64,000 bases of DNA from assembly GCF_000011905.1 (NCBI RefSeq), contig NC_002936.3:806001-870000 (forward strand), in the 5' to 3' direction. The first letter of the stretch is position 1. Every line of letters begins with the position of its first letter. Origin of the DNA: Dehalococcoides mccartyi 195 (GTDB lineage: Bacteria; Chloroflexota; Dehalococcoidia; Dehalococcoidales; Dehalococcoidaceae). The notes below the pieces were generated by a model. It ran no database searches, was not told where the DNA came from, and worked only from the letters and a program-made list of their open reading frames with translations. Of this stretch, positions 23,601-30,542 are shown piece by piece. The position numbers and the translations under genes are program-made.

Positions 23601-25054
23601 TCATGGGTAACCATGATATAGTATTCGGAGCAGTAGCAAGAGAGCTGAAAACTCTGCCTCCGGAACTGCTTAGCCAGGCAGGCAAGGTACGTTCGAAAGA
23701 GTTGCTTGGTAAATACGCCGAATATTTTAGAAGTACAGGTAATGAAACTTCAGCTAAATTAATGGAACTCTTTGCTGATGGCCGCGGGCATGTGGCTGAG
23801 GCCTTATCAGCTGATAGTAAAACTCTGGAATGGCTCAAAGATCGCCCTGCAATGTACGTAAAGGATGGGGTTCTATATGTCCATGCAGATAGCCCTAATG
23901 TATATATGCAGCTCTTAAAAGAAGCTAAAATCAAAGGGTTTAAAGGCAGCAATCTTGAGATCGTAAACAAATACACTAAAGAACTGGCTAAGACCACCGA
24001 AGGATCTAAGCATTTTTATGACTTGATGGTCAAAAACCGCTATCAGATGACTAAAGAATCAGCAATGGAAATGCTGAAAACATTTGATGCTGAAAGACTC
24101 GTTCATGGGCATACACCTCAAGGTGGCCGCATAACTTCCAAGTATGACGGATTAGTGACGAATATTGACTCAGGATCCGGTACCAACGGCGTATCCAAAA
24201 TACATCATATAGGTGAACAGAATATCAAATTAGTTCGTAATAAAGCCCGGGCTATAACACGCGCCGAGATGGAAGCTGAATATGCTCGTGCTATGGAAGA
24301 ATTCAGGATGCGGGACATGGCCGTCAGACGTGGCTATACGGTGCCTTATACAGTAGGAGGTTTCGTAGGGAAAGCTGTAGCAATATCGGCACGCCCTCAA
24401 CAATCGAGCCGCAGGATAGCTACATCAAAAGAAGCCCGTGCAACATCTGAGCTAAGACGCCCTATACCAAATAATAGAAGAATAGATACCCTCCCTCGCC
24501 GCGGTGGAACTGGTATAAGGGTCACTGATAATCTATCGCGTTATACTAATACCAGCCAGCGAATAAGTACCTCTGCAACCAGGGTGCCCAGTGAAGGGCG
24601 TGTAAATCCTCCTGAGACAAGAGTTAATCCTCCTGTCAGTAATCCGCCGCCACGTCCCCCAATAGGTACTTATACGCCAAAAGAGCCTGATAAAAAAAGG
24701 CAAGTGACTACTGAAATAACACGCCCTAAACTGAAAAACGGAGATGTAGCATGGAGACAGGGGGCTTTGGGCAGTGGTGGCGATCAGCGCCCGGTCTGGT
24801 ATATAAAACGTGCTGATGGTCATGTTGAAATAGTATTCCAACCGCCTGAAGATGCCCCCAGGCTTGAAGGTACTCCGGAAGAAACATTCTTTACTCGTGG
24901 CAAAAAGCCACCCACTAATCTTACTCAGGAAATGGGTGTTACCACTGCTAAAATTGATATTGAACGTAATCCGGAGATAAGGTTTGTTCAGGCAAAAGCA
25001 CCAAAGATTAAGCAGAGTATTCCCAGGCATATTCGCCGCTCAATTGGTATGTGA
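20681..25054 (+). CDS. Giant 1457-residue protein with PPP-type phosphoesterase domain
   Basis: The first 260 residues contain two degenerate repeats (about 48-105 and 186-252), both with an aromatic-Thr-Pro-Gly opening (WTITAPGGLKYEI and WTFTTPNGTVYTV) and an APxNxI end. A hydrophobic, Gly/Ala-rich stretch near 540-603 (FIPFIGQAAAIARAGARP) could be membrane-active. Residues about 900-1150 form a serine/threonine-phosphatase-type metallophosphoesterase: GDLHG (905), GDIVDRG (941), GNHD (976) and HGHT (1142) supply the metal ligands. The C-terminal 200 residues are Pro/Arg-rich and disordered. Such mosaics occur in phage-tail, polymorphic-toxin and virion-internal proteins. It may enter the host with the genome. 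There is no signal peptide, and no immunity gene is identifiable nearby. Confidence 0.75.
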   Translation: MSILYDPSNPVSGSSSRAKLIENVSGRDAVIIKAAEKQRNGQAIQKNTTGQSDVSVKVANDIWTITAPGGLKYEINTKNAEGDVAQYINNFLVNAQAPDNIIQGAAEQVPVIKSSGRAITVESEAAGSSKGVAEQEPKVGDKKFTAITEESLAAGSGKTYTYEPVNDSDAGTDNSSDTTGTDNNVKVTVDNSTAWTFTTPNGTVYTVPMAGLAWSDPAKMHEYITEYLASIGAPANVILAAVERTPDVLQNAQLRTDDIDELKNTLAGMDKSTATAKALAAFIDAKGFSSLSPEEQFKKAIEYGLIPADSVYVPPDSGYNVGQNAPPGMPDDVAVSLGLLPSNEQIEYNAPNFDWAYMPKNEADKYFAELKEIVGYDVSSDNLKQAMREANEIVTRQNLQASSKSISDAVLENIAKQKLSGQLRMADLLGMKPSDIYNKDGSLNSARIATILGGQPSDYKTIDDVLRKSADQDSGLARDIIKEIFTFGQAQTKTFNRDDLSKEYDKAAWQAGIKGMEMAESKEEFITRIIKQQNTGEVLKDFTIYMIPIVGTLYSIGKGDSGGQIALSAAIDVATFIPFIGQAAAIARAGARPAAALGKAILAEVKAPLTSVLHPLATAKVALSPFETMIMPRKIPLSSAELSFHTVRLPVVDVGGKKALAMALRDEITKKAIAGKTAKATKEGVTAEIQTTALNKTIAPAVISATPDVRPFLDGLTVGVVKDDVKGAASVGKGRDLFVSPSLHTKFSMSTAAGVSGSKGALKGAIIIRDPELLSKLKISGKTWAGTAEIEMRLPAGTVLPKPDQLLYSRDAYGDLLHILVINGKASPLTQTEINQMKIIGSADTLKNIFNPGTKAKVSKKAGKTTPYDELVEAQKNVTQIKKQLEQLKKTGRISPLSEGTYALGDLHGKYNQVMHTLTREGFVDEAGNWIAKDTTLVQAGDIVDRGYGGTKLINKMQVLDAQASKMGSRITTLMGNHDIVFGAVARELKTLPPELLSQAGKVRSKELLGKYAEYFRSTGNETSAKLMELFADGRGHVAEALSADSKTLEWLKDRPAMYVKDGVLYVHADSPNVYMQLLKEAKIKGFKGSNLEIVNKYTKELAKTTEGSKHFYDLMVKNRYQMTKESAMEMLKTFDAERLVHGHTPQGGRITSKYDGLVTNIDSGSGTNGVSKIHHIGEQNIKLVRNKARAITRAEMEAEYARAMEEFRMRDMAVRRGYTVPYTVGGFVGKAVAISARPQQSSRRIATSKEARATSELRRPIPNNRRIDTLPRRGGTGIRVTDNLSRYTNTSQRISTSATRVPSEGRVNPPETRVNPPVSNPPPRPPIGTYTPKEPDKKRQVTTEITRPKLKNGDVAWRQGALGSGGDQRPVWYIKRADGHVEIVFQPPEDAPRLEGTPEETFFTRGKKPPTNLTQEMGVTTAKIDIERNPEIRFVQAKAPKIKQSIPRHIRRSIGM

Positions 25055-25104
25055 CCAACTAAAGTACTATTGACAGATGTTATAAAGCGGAATTAATATG
25101 AGCT

Positions 25105-25449
25105 ATGGATATTGTATTGGCTCTCATTATAGGGGCAGTAGGAGTTGGGTTCTTATTCGCTCTAGCATATTTATTTGGTTCTTTACAAGGCCATATAGAT
25201 AATCTGCGACGGAGATACTACTATATCGGTTACCACAATATTGTTGATAATTCTAAAATGATAGTATCTGGTCCTTATGAAACATCTGAAGAGTCCTTAG
25301 AATTTGTTATAGGTAAGCCATATATCGCATATGCTTTCCAGTACAAATTAAAAACCTTAGATGTCACAACAGCAGCAAATCAGATTTCTAATGGGGCTAA
25401 ATACGCCCAATTATATGAGTTAACTCGCCCGCCCAATATCAATAATTAG
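25105..25449 (+). CDS. Small membrane-anchored protein
   Basis: The protein has 114 residues with one hydrophobic segment near 2-26 (DIVLALIIGAVGVGFLFALA) followed by an Arg-rich boundary and a soluble beta-rich domain. It ends the plus-strand late module, 50 bp after the giant gene and before a strong terminator. It could be a morphogenesis or immunity-type partner of the giant protein, which is speculative. No family recognised. Confidence 0.55.
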   Translation: MDIVLALIIGAVGVGFLFALAYLFGSLQGHIDNLRRRYYYIGYHNIVDNSKMIVSGPYETSEESLEFVIGKPYIAYAFQYKLKTLDVTTAANQISNGAKYAQLYELTRPPNINN

Positions 25450-25485
25450 CCAGTGACAAAGTGTCACAAATATTCCCAGATATAG

Positions 25486-25516
25486 AAAGAGGCCGGGTAA
25501 AATACCCGGTCTCTTT
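25486..25516 (+). terminator. Hairpin terminator
   Basis: A 14-bp stem, AAAGAGGCCGGGTA (25486-25499) with TACCCGGTCTCTTT (25503-25516) and one G-U pair, has a three-base loop. The U-run after it is short, so strength is uncertain, but it closes the plus-strand late genes. A second small hairpin (GTGACA/TGTCAC, 25453-25467) lies just upstream. Confidence 0.75.
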
Positions 25517-25560
25517 GTTCTAAAGGTAAAAGATAATAGTGATTGTATTTGCAGGGATTA

Positions 25561-25767
25561 TTACTTTGTTTGCCTATTATAAGGCGACTGATTGTTGGGC
25601 CTTAAAGAAATACCCATCTCTCCTGCTGCACTATATATTGCATCTGGAGTTCTTCCTAGCTTTAAAGCTATCAATCTGGTCGGTGTATTCCCTGCGGCCA
25701 ATTCGCGCAATATTTTGGTATCGTTATCATCCCATCGTTTACCATTATTCTTTGCTGAATTACTCAT
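25561..25767 (-). CDS. Small Myb/SANT-like HTH protein
   Basis: The ATG at 25767 is preferred over 25779 because GGAGATAATC precedes it. The product has 68 residues. RWDDNDTKILRELAAG followed by LIALKLGRTPDAIYSAA is a Myb/SANT- or GcrA-like helix-turn-helix, with the Trp that starts such domains. It is beside the integrase on the same strand and could be an excision or copy-control regulator. Specific function is unknown. Confidence 0.65.
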   Translation of the reverse strand: MSNSAKNNGKRWDDNDTKILRELAAGNTPTRLIALKLGRTPDAIYSAAGEMGISLRPNNQSPYNRQTK

Positions 25768-25856
25768 GATTATCTCCATTCTTTCTTTTTAAAATTCAAG
25801 TCTCCTTAAATATCTTTTACCTCTTATTTAATTATAACAAAGTATGCAAAATATTT

Positions 25857-26816
25857 TTACAGCTTTAGATTATCAACCGGGCTAAACTTCTTATGCGCTT
25901 CAGCTGCTGCTTCTGATTGTAACGAAGCCGCATAACGTCTGGTCATGGCCAATGTAGTATGTCCAAGCATTGATTGCACTTGGAATAAATCCCCGCCATT
26001 CTTTATCGACAATGTCGCGGCCGTATGGCGAAAGGTATGCGGCGAGTTACGGACATCCTTCAGCCCGGCTCTTTCGCCTAATCTATGAATAGCCAAATAT
26101 ATACCTTTAGGCGTGAGAGTCTTACTGTCAGTAGTAACCCAAAGAGACGGATTATTATCAACTCGGGCATGTAGATATTTATAAACTGCCATCTGGGTGC
26201 GTTTAGAAATTCCCACAACACGCTGTTTACGTCCCTTACCCCAGACGCTGATTGTTTCTCTATCTACATCAATATCTGAAATATTGATGTTCGCAAGCTC
26301 CCCTAACCTAATCCCATTATCAATTAACACCAGCATAATAGCCCGGTCACGTAAACTCAAAATACCTCGCCCTTCACACGCTAAAAGCAACGACCTTAGT
26401 TCATCCGGATAGTAAGGCCGAATTATTTTTTTGGGAACTTTTGGCGGACGGATAGGAGCCATCGGGCTAAAACTGATAACACCTTCTCGTGTTAGCCAAT
26501 TGAAAAAAACTTTAATAGAGCGATAATAACCGTGGACACTTACCGGCTGACAAGTTTCCTGTTTGGTAAGTAAAAATCCTCTTATATGTGAGGCAGTAAC
26601 TTCTTTTGGATCTGTAAGACCAAGAGCTACCATGTAATCGATTATCTGACCAATCTTCTGCCGATAATCAAAAATAGTCCTGCGGGATAAATCTTCAACA
26701 CGGCATGCCAAAAGAAATGCTTCAAGGTGACGTCTAAGACCAGTGGATACAATCAGGGTATCAAGTTTACGTATAGTTCTATCGTGAGCTTGGGGTGCAA
26801 TCAGGGTATCTTTCAC
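25857..26816 (-). CDS. int: Tyrosine recombinase (integrase) of element B, XerD-like
   Basis: The protein has 319 residues. An N-terminal SAM-like domain (about 28-115, with SRRTIFDYRQKIGQIIDYMV and VHGYYRSIKVFFNWL) precedes the catalytic domain with IDNGIRLGELAN (first Arg), HTFRHTAATL (His and Arg) and LGHTTLAMTRRYA (His and nucleophile Tyr). It is compact, like XerC/D-type integrases, and lacks an arm-binding domain, unlike the integrase of element A. Its start lies 40 bp from the right att core, the classic position for the integrase of an element inserted in tRNA-Lys. Excision between 26856 and 4498 would yield a circle of about 22.36 kb. Confidence 0.92.
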   Translation of the reverse strand: MKDTLIAPQAHDRTIRKLDTLIVSTGLRRHLEAFLLACRVEDLSRRTIFDYRQKIGQIIDYMVALGLTDPKEVTASHIRGFLLTKQETCQPVSVHGYYRSIKVFFNWLTREGVISFSPMAPIRPPKVPKKIIRPYYPDELRSLLLACEGRGILSLRDRAIMLVLIDNGIRLGELANINISDIDVDRETISVWGKGRKQRVVGISKRTQMAVYKYLHARVDNNPSLWVTTDSKTLTPKGIYLAIHRLGERAGLKDVRNSPHTFRHTAATLSIKNGGDLFQVQSMLGHTTLAMTRRYAASLQSEAAAEAHKKFSPVDNLKL

Positions 26817-26855
26817 CGCACTTTTTGGACAGCCGCCGGTGTATTTAGCTTTAAA

Positions 26856-26901
26856 GTAGGCCGTACAGGTCTCGAACCTGTGACCCTCTGATTAAAAGTC
26901 A
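26856..26901. repeat. 46-bp att core within tRNA-Lys
   Basis: This 46-bp stretch is identical to 4498-4543. It covers the tRNA 3' half from the discriminator through the T-arm to the 3' side of the anticodon loop, plus one base beyond the gene. Integrases that target tRNA genes usually recombine within such a stretch and restore an intact gene. Confidence 0.95.
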
Positions 26902-26929
26902 GATGCTCTACCAACTGAGCTAACGGCCC
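26857..26929 (-). tRNA. trnK: tRNA-Lys(UUU)
   Basis: The 73-nt minus-strand sequence folds into a full cloverleaf: acceptor GGGCCGT with ACGGCCT, D-arm GCTC/GAGC, anticodon stem TCTGA/TCAGA with loop CTTTTAA (anticodon TTT), variable GGGTC, and T-arm ACAGG/CCTGT with loop TTCGAGA. The discriminator is A and CCA is not encoded. It is the integration target of element B and, by inference, element A. Restoration of the 3' half by element B leaves it intact. Confidence 0.97.
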
Positions 26930-26942
26930 ACAAACAGAGGTT

Positions 26943-26972
26943 ATTTTAGCATCGTTGGGTAGGTTTTGACAA
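26943..26972 (-). promoter_or_regulatory. Promoter of tRNA-Lys
   Basis: On the minus strand, TTGTCA (26972-26967) and TAAAAT (26948-26943) are separated by 18 bases and end 13 bases before the tRNA 5' end. Confidence 0.55.
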
Positions 26973-27033
26973 ACTTTAACCAGCTATTTATCAGGTATTT
27001 TTAAAATATTTGTTACTTGCGGCAAAATATCTG

Positions 27034-27369
27034 CTACTTGGCAGGTGCTTCAGCCGTAATAACATTGGCTTCAGCTACAGGTTTACGCTTGCGGCGTTTC
27101 CAGCCCAGACCTTCCAGAAAATCACCGATAATTATTTCCTGATATGATTCATGGCGTAAAGATAAATCCGGGTTGATGCGGTATTTTATGCCGCGCCCTT
27201 CTTTTTTCTTGGCAATGTAGCCCTCGGCCTCAAGGTCGGCAATAATTTTCCTGACAGCCCGTTCGGTAATATGTATATTTTCAGCAATTTCACGGGCGGT
27301 GATACGTGAATGTCTGGCTAAAAAGCTTAGCACCAGTGCGTGGTTCGTGAGAAAAGTCCAGCTAGCCAT
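27034..27369 (-). CDS. Winged-helix transcriptional regulator
   Basis: The protein has 111 residues. Residues about 10-70 form a winged helix of the ArsR/MarR/DeoR-like type: LSFLARHSRITAREIAENIH, then TERAVRKIIADLEAEGYI (recognition helix), then a KKKEGRGIKYRI wing. The rest is basic (KRRKRKP). GGGGAG precedes the ATG. It is the first core gene beyond the tRNA and faces away from the small Ala/Pro/Lys peptide gene, with an inverted repeat between them that could be its operator. Effector and targets are unknown. Confidence 0.8.
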   Translation of the reverse strand: MASWTFLTNHALVLSFLARHSRITAREIAENIHITERAVRKIIADLEAEGYIAKKKEGRGIKYRINPDLSLRHESYQEIIIGDFLEGLGWKRRKRKPVAEANVITAEAPAK

Positions 27370-27441
27370 TCGTAACTCCCCTTAAATTTATGCCCAATTT
27401 TACCATTTGACAAGGTCTTTGATTAGTGATAAATTATTCAT

Positions 27442-27526
27442 GTTTTAGATATCATAACTATATATACATGAATATTAGAACATCTTGATTGTAAACTATT
27501 TTGTTCATGCATGCAATATCTAAAAC
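27442..27526. repeat. Inverted repeat in a divergent intergenic region
   Basis: GTTTTAGATAT (27442-27452) and ATATCTAAAAC (27516-27526) are perfect 11-bp inverse copies 63 bp apart. Nested between them are shorter TTCATG/CATGAA inverse pairs. The region lies between the winged-helix gene and the small peptide gene and could bind a dimeric regulator or form an extended RNA stem. Confidence 0.5.
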
Positions 27527-27585
27527 TGACAACGTAGGTGTTGCCACATCGGGTACATTAGAGTGCACGAAAGGGGGTGACTACA

Positions 27586-27657
27586 ATGGTTGACAAAAAA
27601 CCCATGGCTCCTGCTGCCAAGCCCGGCGCTCCCGCTGCCAAGCCCGTTAAAAAGTAA
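27586..27657 (+). CDS. 23-residue Ala/Pro/Lys-rich peptide
   Basis: An ATG at 27586 follows GGGGGTGACTACA, a strong ribosome site. It reads 23 codons to TAA at 27655-27657. The peptide is built on a near-repeat of APAAKPG and ends in KPVKK; it resembles the Lys/Ala/Pro tails of histone-like and nucleoid proteins. A strong terminator 25 bp after the stop makes it a complete monocistronic unit, so it is probably expressed. Function unknown. Confidence 0.65.
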   Translation: MVDKKPMAPAAKPGAPAAKPVKK

Positions 27658-27681
27658 CTGGTAATCAACTGATGGTAAAGG

Positions 27682-27729
27682 GCAGGAGAATCTCTCTCGC
27701 ATCAAGGGTGATTCTCCTGCATTATTTTT
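27682..27729 (+). terminator. Intrinsic terminator after the 23-residue peptide gene
   Basis: A perfect 11-bp stem, GCAGGAGAATC (27682-27692) with GATTCTCCTGC (27710-27720), is followed by ATTATTTTT. Confidence 0.85.
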
Positions 27730-27733
27730 GAAT

Positions 27734-29008
27734 ATGCTCTGGTTGGCTTTATCTATATTCGTTACCACCATTCTGTTAGTGGTATTTAAACCTCGGCCGT
27801 TTAACGAAGCCGGGGCTATTTGTTTTGGGGTCTTTTTAATGCTTGTGCTGGGGCTGATTCCCCTGTCAAGTATCGGGCAGACTTTAGCTACCAACCTGAA
27901 CATTTTATTTTTCTTCCTCGGGCTCATGCTGGTTAGTTATTTCGCAGAGTTGTCCGGTTTTTTTGATTCGGCCGCTAACTTGGCTCTGAAGCTTTCAAAC
28001 GGCAGCTCTTGGCGGCTGCTGGGGCTGGTTTTTGCACTGGGTATTGTTATCACTATGTTTATGTCAAATGATGCCACTGCCCTGCTCTTAACCCCGGTAA
28101 TTTTTATGCTTGTCCAGCGCTACGGGCTGAAGCCTTTGCCATATGTATTTGCCTGCGCTTTTGTGGCTAACGCAGCCTCATTTATCTTCCCTTTTTCCAA
28201 TCCGGTAAATCTACTGGCGGTAGATAAATTCGGCCTTAGCCTAAGTGAATATCTGGGATTTATGTTAATCCCAGCCCTGCTTGCTATTACCATTATGATA
28301 GTCATATTTTACTTTATTTTCCGCCGTGACCTTAAAGCGGGGTTTTCACTGGTAACGGCTAAGGCGGTTGTAGCAAATAATTTTTCTCGCTCGGTCAGGC
28401 TGGCATTGGTTTTTCTGGCAATAGGCTGCCTTTTAACTTCGTTTATGGGGTGGCCACTGGCAATCCCTCTTATGCTGACTGCATTTATTCTGATGGGCAT
28501 AACCCTATTCTATAAAAAAATGGATTTCGGGCATCTTCGGCAGTCTGTTTCATGGTCAATACTGCCCTTTGTACTGGGATTGGCTTTTATGGTAAACGGA
28601 TTGGAAAATGCCGGAATTACTTCGGCACTGGGGAATTGGCTTTCCGGCACTATGGCCGGCGACAACCAGCTGGAAACAGGGCTAATTACCTCTTTCGGGA
28701 CAGCTATCGGTTCTAACCTTATAAATAACTGGCCGATGATGATGGTCTCAGTATCCAGTTTATCCGCCATAACTGATATCAGCGGCGGCAATGCATGGCT
28801 GGTGTATCAGGCTATTTTGGGCGCAGATTTGGGGCCTAATCTGCTGATAATGGGTTCTCTGTCCACCATGCTCTGGCTTATGCTCCTGCGGAAACGGGGG
28901 CTGATAATAAAGCCCCTGGATTATACCAGACTGGGTCTTATTATAACCCCGCCGTCTCTGTTGGTATCTACATTTGCCATATTTCAATTAGGAAAACTGA
29001 GTAATTAA
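27734..29008 (+). CDS. ArsB/NhaD-like anion or ion transporter
   Basis: The protein has about 424 residues and 11-12 membrane segments (first at LWLALSIFVTTILLVVF). Conserved features of the ArsB/CitT ion-transporter superfamily are visible: SNDATALLLTPVI (re-entrant loop, about 118-130), PFSNPVNLLA (about 158-167) and a second SNLINNWPMM near 335. Members extrude arsenite or exchange Na+ for H+ or dicarboxylates; the substrate cannot be told from sequence. The start is uncertain: ATG 27734 has no clear ribosome site and begins right after a terminator. The MFS gene starts one base after its stop, so the two form an operon. Confidence 0.8.
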   Translation: MLWLALSIFVTTILLVVFKPRPFNEAGAICFGVFLMLVLGLIPLSSIGQTLATNLNILFFFLGLMLVSYFAELSGFFDSAANLALKLSNGSSWRLLGLVFALGIVITMFMSNDATALLLTPVIFMLVQRYGLKPLPYVFACAFVANAASFIFPFSNPVNLLAVDKFGLSLSEYLGFMLIPALLAITIMIVIFYFIFRRDLKAGFSLVTAKAVVANNFSRSVRLALVFLAIGCLLTSFMGWPLAIPLMLTAFILMGITLFYKKMDFGHLRQSVSWSILPFVLGLAFMVNGLENAGITSALGNWLSGTMAGDNQLETGLITSFGTAIGSNLINNWPMMMVSVSSLSAITDISGGNAWLVYQAILGADLGPNLLIMGSLSTMLWLMLLRKRGLIIKPLDYTRLGLIITPPSLLVSTFAIFQLGKLSN

Positions 29009-29009
29009 G

Positions 29010-30395
29010 ATGAAAAATATCACTCGCCAGAGTTTAGATAACAGCATCAAAGACGGAGCGGCCTATTCAGCCATGCTGGGGCTGACCCAGGATTATGTAA
29101 CACCTTTTGCATTGGCACTAAAGGCATCCGTACCCCAGATAGGCATACTTTCAGCACTACCCAACCTATCCATTGCTTTTTCACAGCTGTTTGCCCCGTT
29201 CCTGTCCGAGAAGGCCAAAAGCCGCAAAGCCTTTGTGCTTAAGGCCGTATTGCTGCAAGCGGTATGTTTTATACCGGCGTTCATTCTGCCTGTTCTTTTC
29301 AGTGACTACGGGGTGTGGTGGCTGATACTCTGGTACACTTTGGGGACTATGTTCGGCTCACTGGGTAATCCGGCCTGGTCAAGCCTGATGGCAGACCTTG
29401 TCCCCGGCCCTATCCGCGGGCGTTTTTTCGGCTACCGCGGCATGATAGCCGGCATTATGACTCTGGCTTTTTCACTTTTGAGCGGGCTGCTGCTCCAGAT
29501 AAGCGCAAATACCCTCTTTTTGGGTTTTGGCCTTATATTTTTCGGTGCCAGCTTAGCCCGTTTTATTTCAAGCTTCTTTTTAAACAAGATGGAAGACCCT
29601 CAGGCTAAAACCCCGGTCAAAGACAATGTCAGCATGAAAGCCCTGTTAAAGGGTCTAAACACAACCCCCATGGGCAAATTCATATCTTACTCAGCCCTAA
29701 TAAACTTCAGCACTTATATTGCCGCACCGTTTTTTGCGGTCTACATGCTGCGTGAGCTTGGCTTCGACTATCTGACATATATAATAGTAATATCCTCAGC
29801 CTCAATAGCCAATTTTGTGTTTATGAAGGTTTGGGGGCGGGTTTGTGATATCTGCGGCACGGTAAAGATACTTAAGCTCTGCAGCATATTTGTACCGATA
29901 GTACCGCTTTTATGGATGTTTAGCCATAATACATATTACCTGATAGGTGTTCAGGCACTTTCAGGCATTGTCTGGTCAGGTTTCCTGCTGTCAGGCACAA
30001 ATTATATCTTTGAAAGTTCCAACCGCCGTAACCGGATGCGCGGTTTTGCCCTTTACACCGGGGGAAACAGTCTGGGTATTGCGCTGGGTTCACTTGTCGG
30101 CGGTTTATTGGTTAGCATACTGCCCCAGATTAACGGCTACCATATGCTAAGCCTGTTTTTAGTATCTGTAATAGCCAGGGCAGCAGTAATAGGTCTGCTG
30201 ATAAACGGAATAAAAGAGCTTAAACCGGTAAATACCTCTATATATCAGTTGTTTATATCCGGGTGCAAACTGGACGTACTGGCTCTTAGATTAAAAGCTG
30301 TGTTTCAGGCAATACCCCAGCTGCCGCGTCTTTTCCGCCAGCCTCTCCGCTCCGGAATGGTAATCCGCATATTCCAGCTTATCATCCGTTTTTAA
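29010..30395 (+). CDS. MFS-family transporter
   Basis: The protein has 461 residues and about 12 membrane segments. The cytoplasmic loop between segments 2 and 3 (FLSEKAKSRKAFVLKA) is an MFS loop 2-3 type motif. The segment PAWSSLMADLVPGPIRGRFFGYRG (about 124-147) fits MFS loops, and RRNRMRGFALYTGGNSLGIALGSLVGGLL recalls the second half. It lies one base after the ArsB-like gene. MFS proteins move small solutes by proton-coupled antiport or symport; the substrate is unknown. The C-terminal tail (about 60 residues) is an extra cytoplasmic extension. Confidence 0.8.
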   Translation: MKNITRQSLDNSIKDGAAYSAMLGLTQDYVTPFALALKASVPQIGILSALPNLSIAFSQLFAPFLSEKAKSRKAFVLKAVLLQAVCFIPAFILPVLFSDYGVWWLILWYTLGTMFGSLGNPAWSSLMADLVPGPIRGRFFGYRGMIAGIMTLAFSLLSGLLLQISANTLFLGFGLIFFGASLARFISSFFLNKMEDPQAKTPVKDNVSMKALLKGLNTTPMGKFISYSALINFSTYIAAPFFAVYMLRELGFDYLTYIIVISSASIANFVFMKVWGRVCDICGTVKILKLCSIFVPIVPLLWMFSHNTYYLIGVQALSGIVWSGFLLSGTNYIFESSNRRNRMRGFALYTGGNSLGIALGSLVGGLLVSILPQINGYHMLSLFLVSVIARAAVIGLLINGIKELKPVNTSIYQLFISGCKLDVLALRLKAVFQAIPQLPRLFRQPLRSGMVIRIFQLIIRF

Positions 30396-30542
30396 AGAGC
30401 AAACAGTCCACTTTATTCCCCGTGCTAAATATATATAGCATCTTGCTTGCATTGCCGGTAAAACCCCTGCGGTTTCACAAGTTGGATTTGCCTATCACAG
30501 CCACTATAATAAACTATAATACATTTTAAGCGAGGTTTATTT

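Larger units (their letters stand above)
4498..26901. mobile_element. Integrated element B, candidate provirus of about 22.4 kb
   Basis: The element is bounded by direct 46-bp repeats (4498-4543 and 26856-26901), the right one being part of tRNA-Lys. It carries its own tyrosine integrase beside the right repeat, a lysogeny-type repressor and Cro-like gene at the left, a replication module with iterons, and a block of small membrane proteins, a P-loop ATPase and secreted LamG-domain proteins. I find no relaxase or type IV secretion genes, which argues against a conjugative element. I find no terminase, portal, tail or recognisable capsid gene, which argues against a tailed phage. A non-tailed, possibly filamentous, membrane-associated virus fits best. 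That identity is inference. Confidence 0.8.

Noticed and set aside
4498-26856. Element B as a conjugative or mobilisable element
   Set aside because: No relaxase, VirB4/VirD4-type pair or oriT-like region was recognised; the ATPase looks like Zot/FtsK and stands alone.
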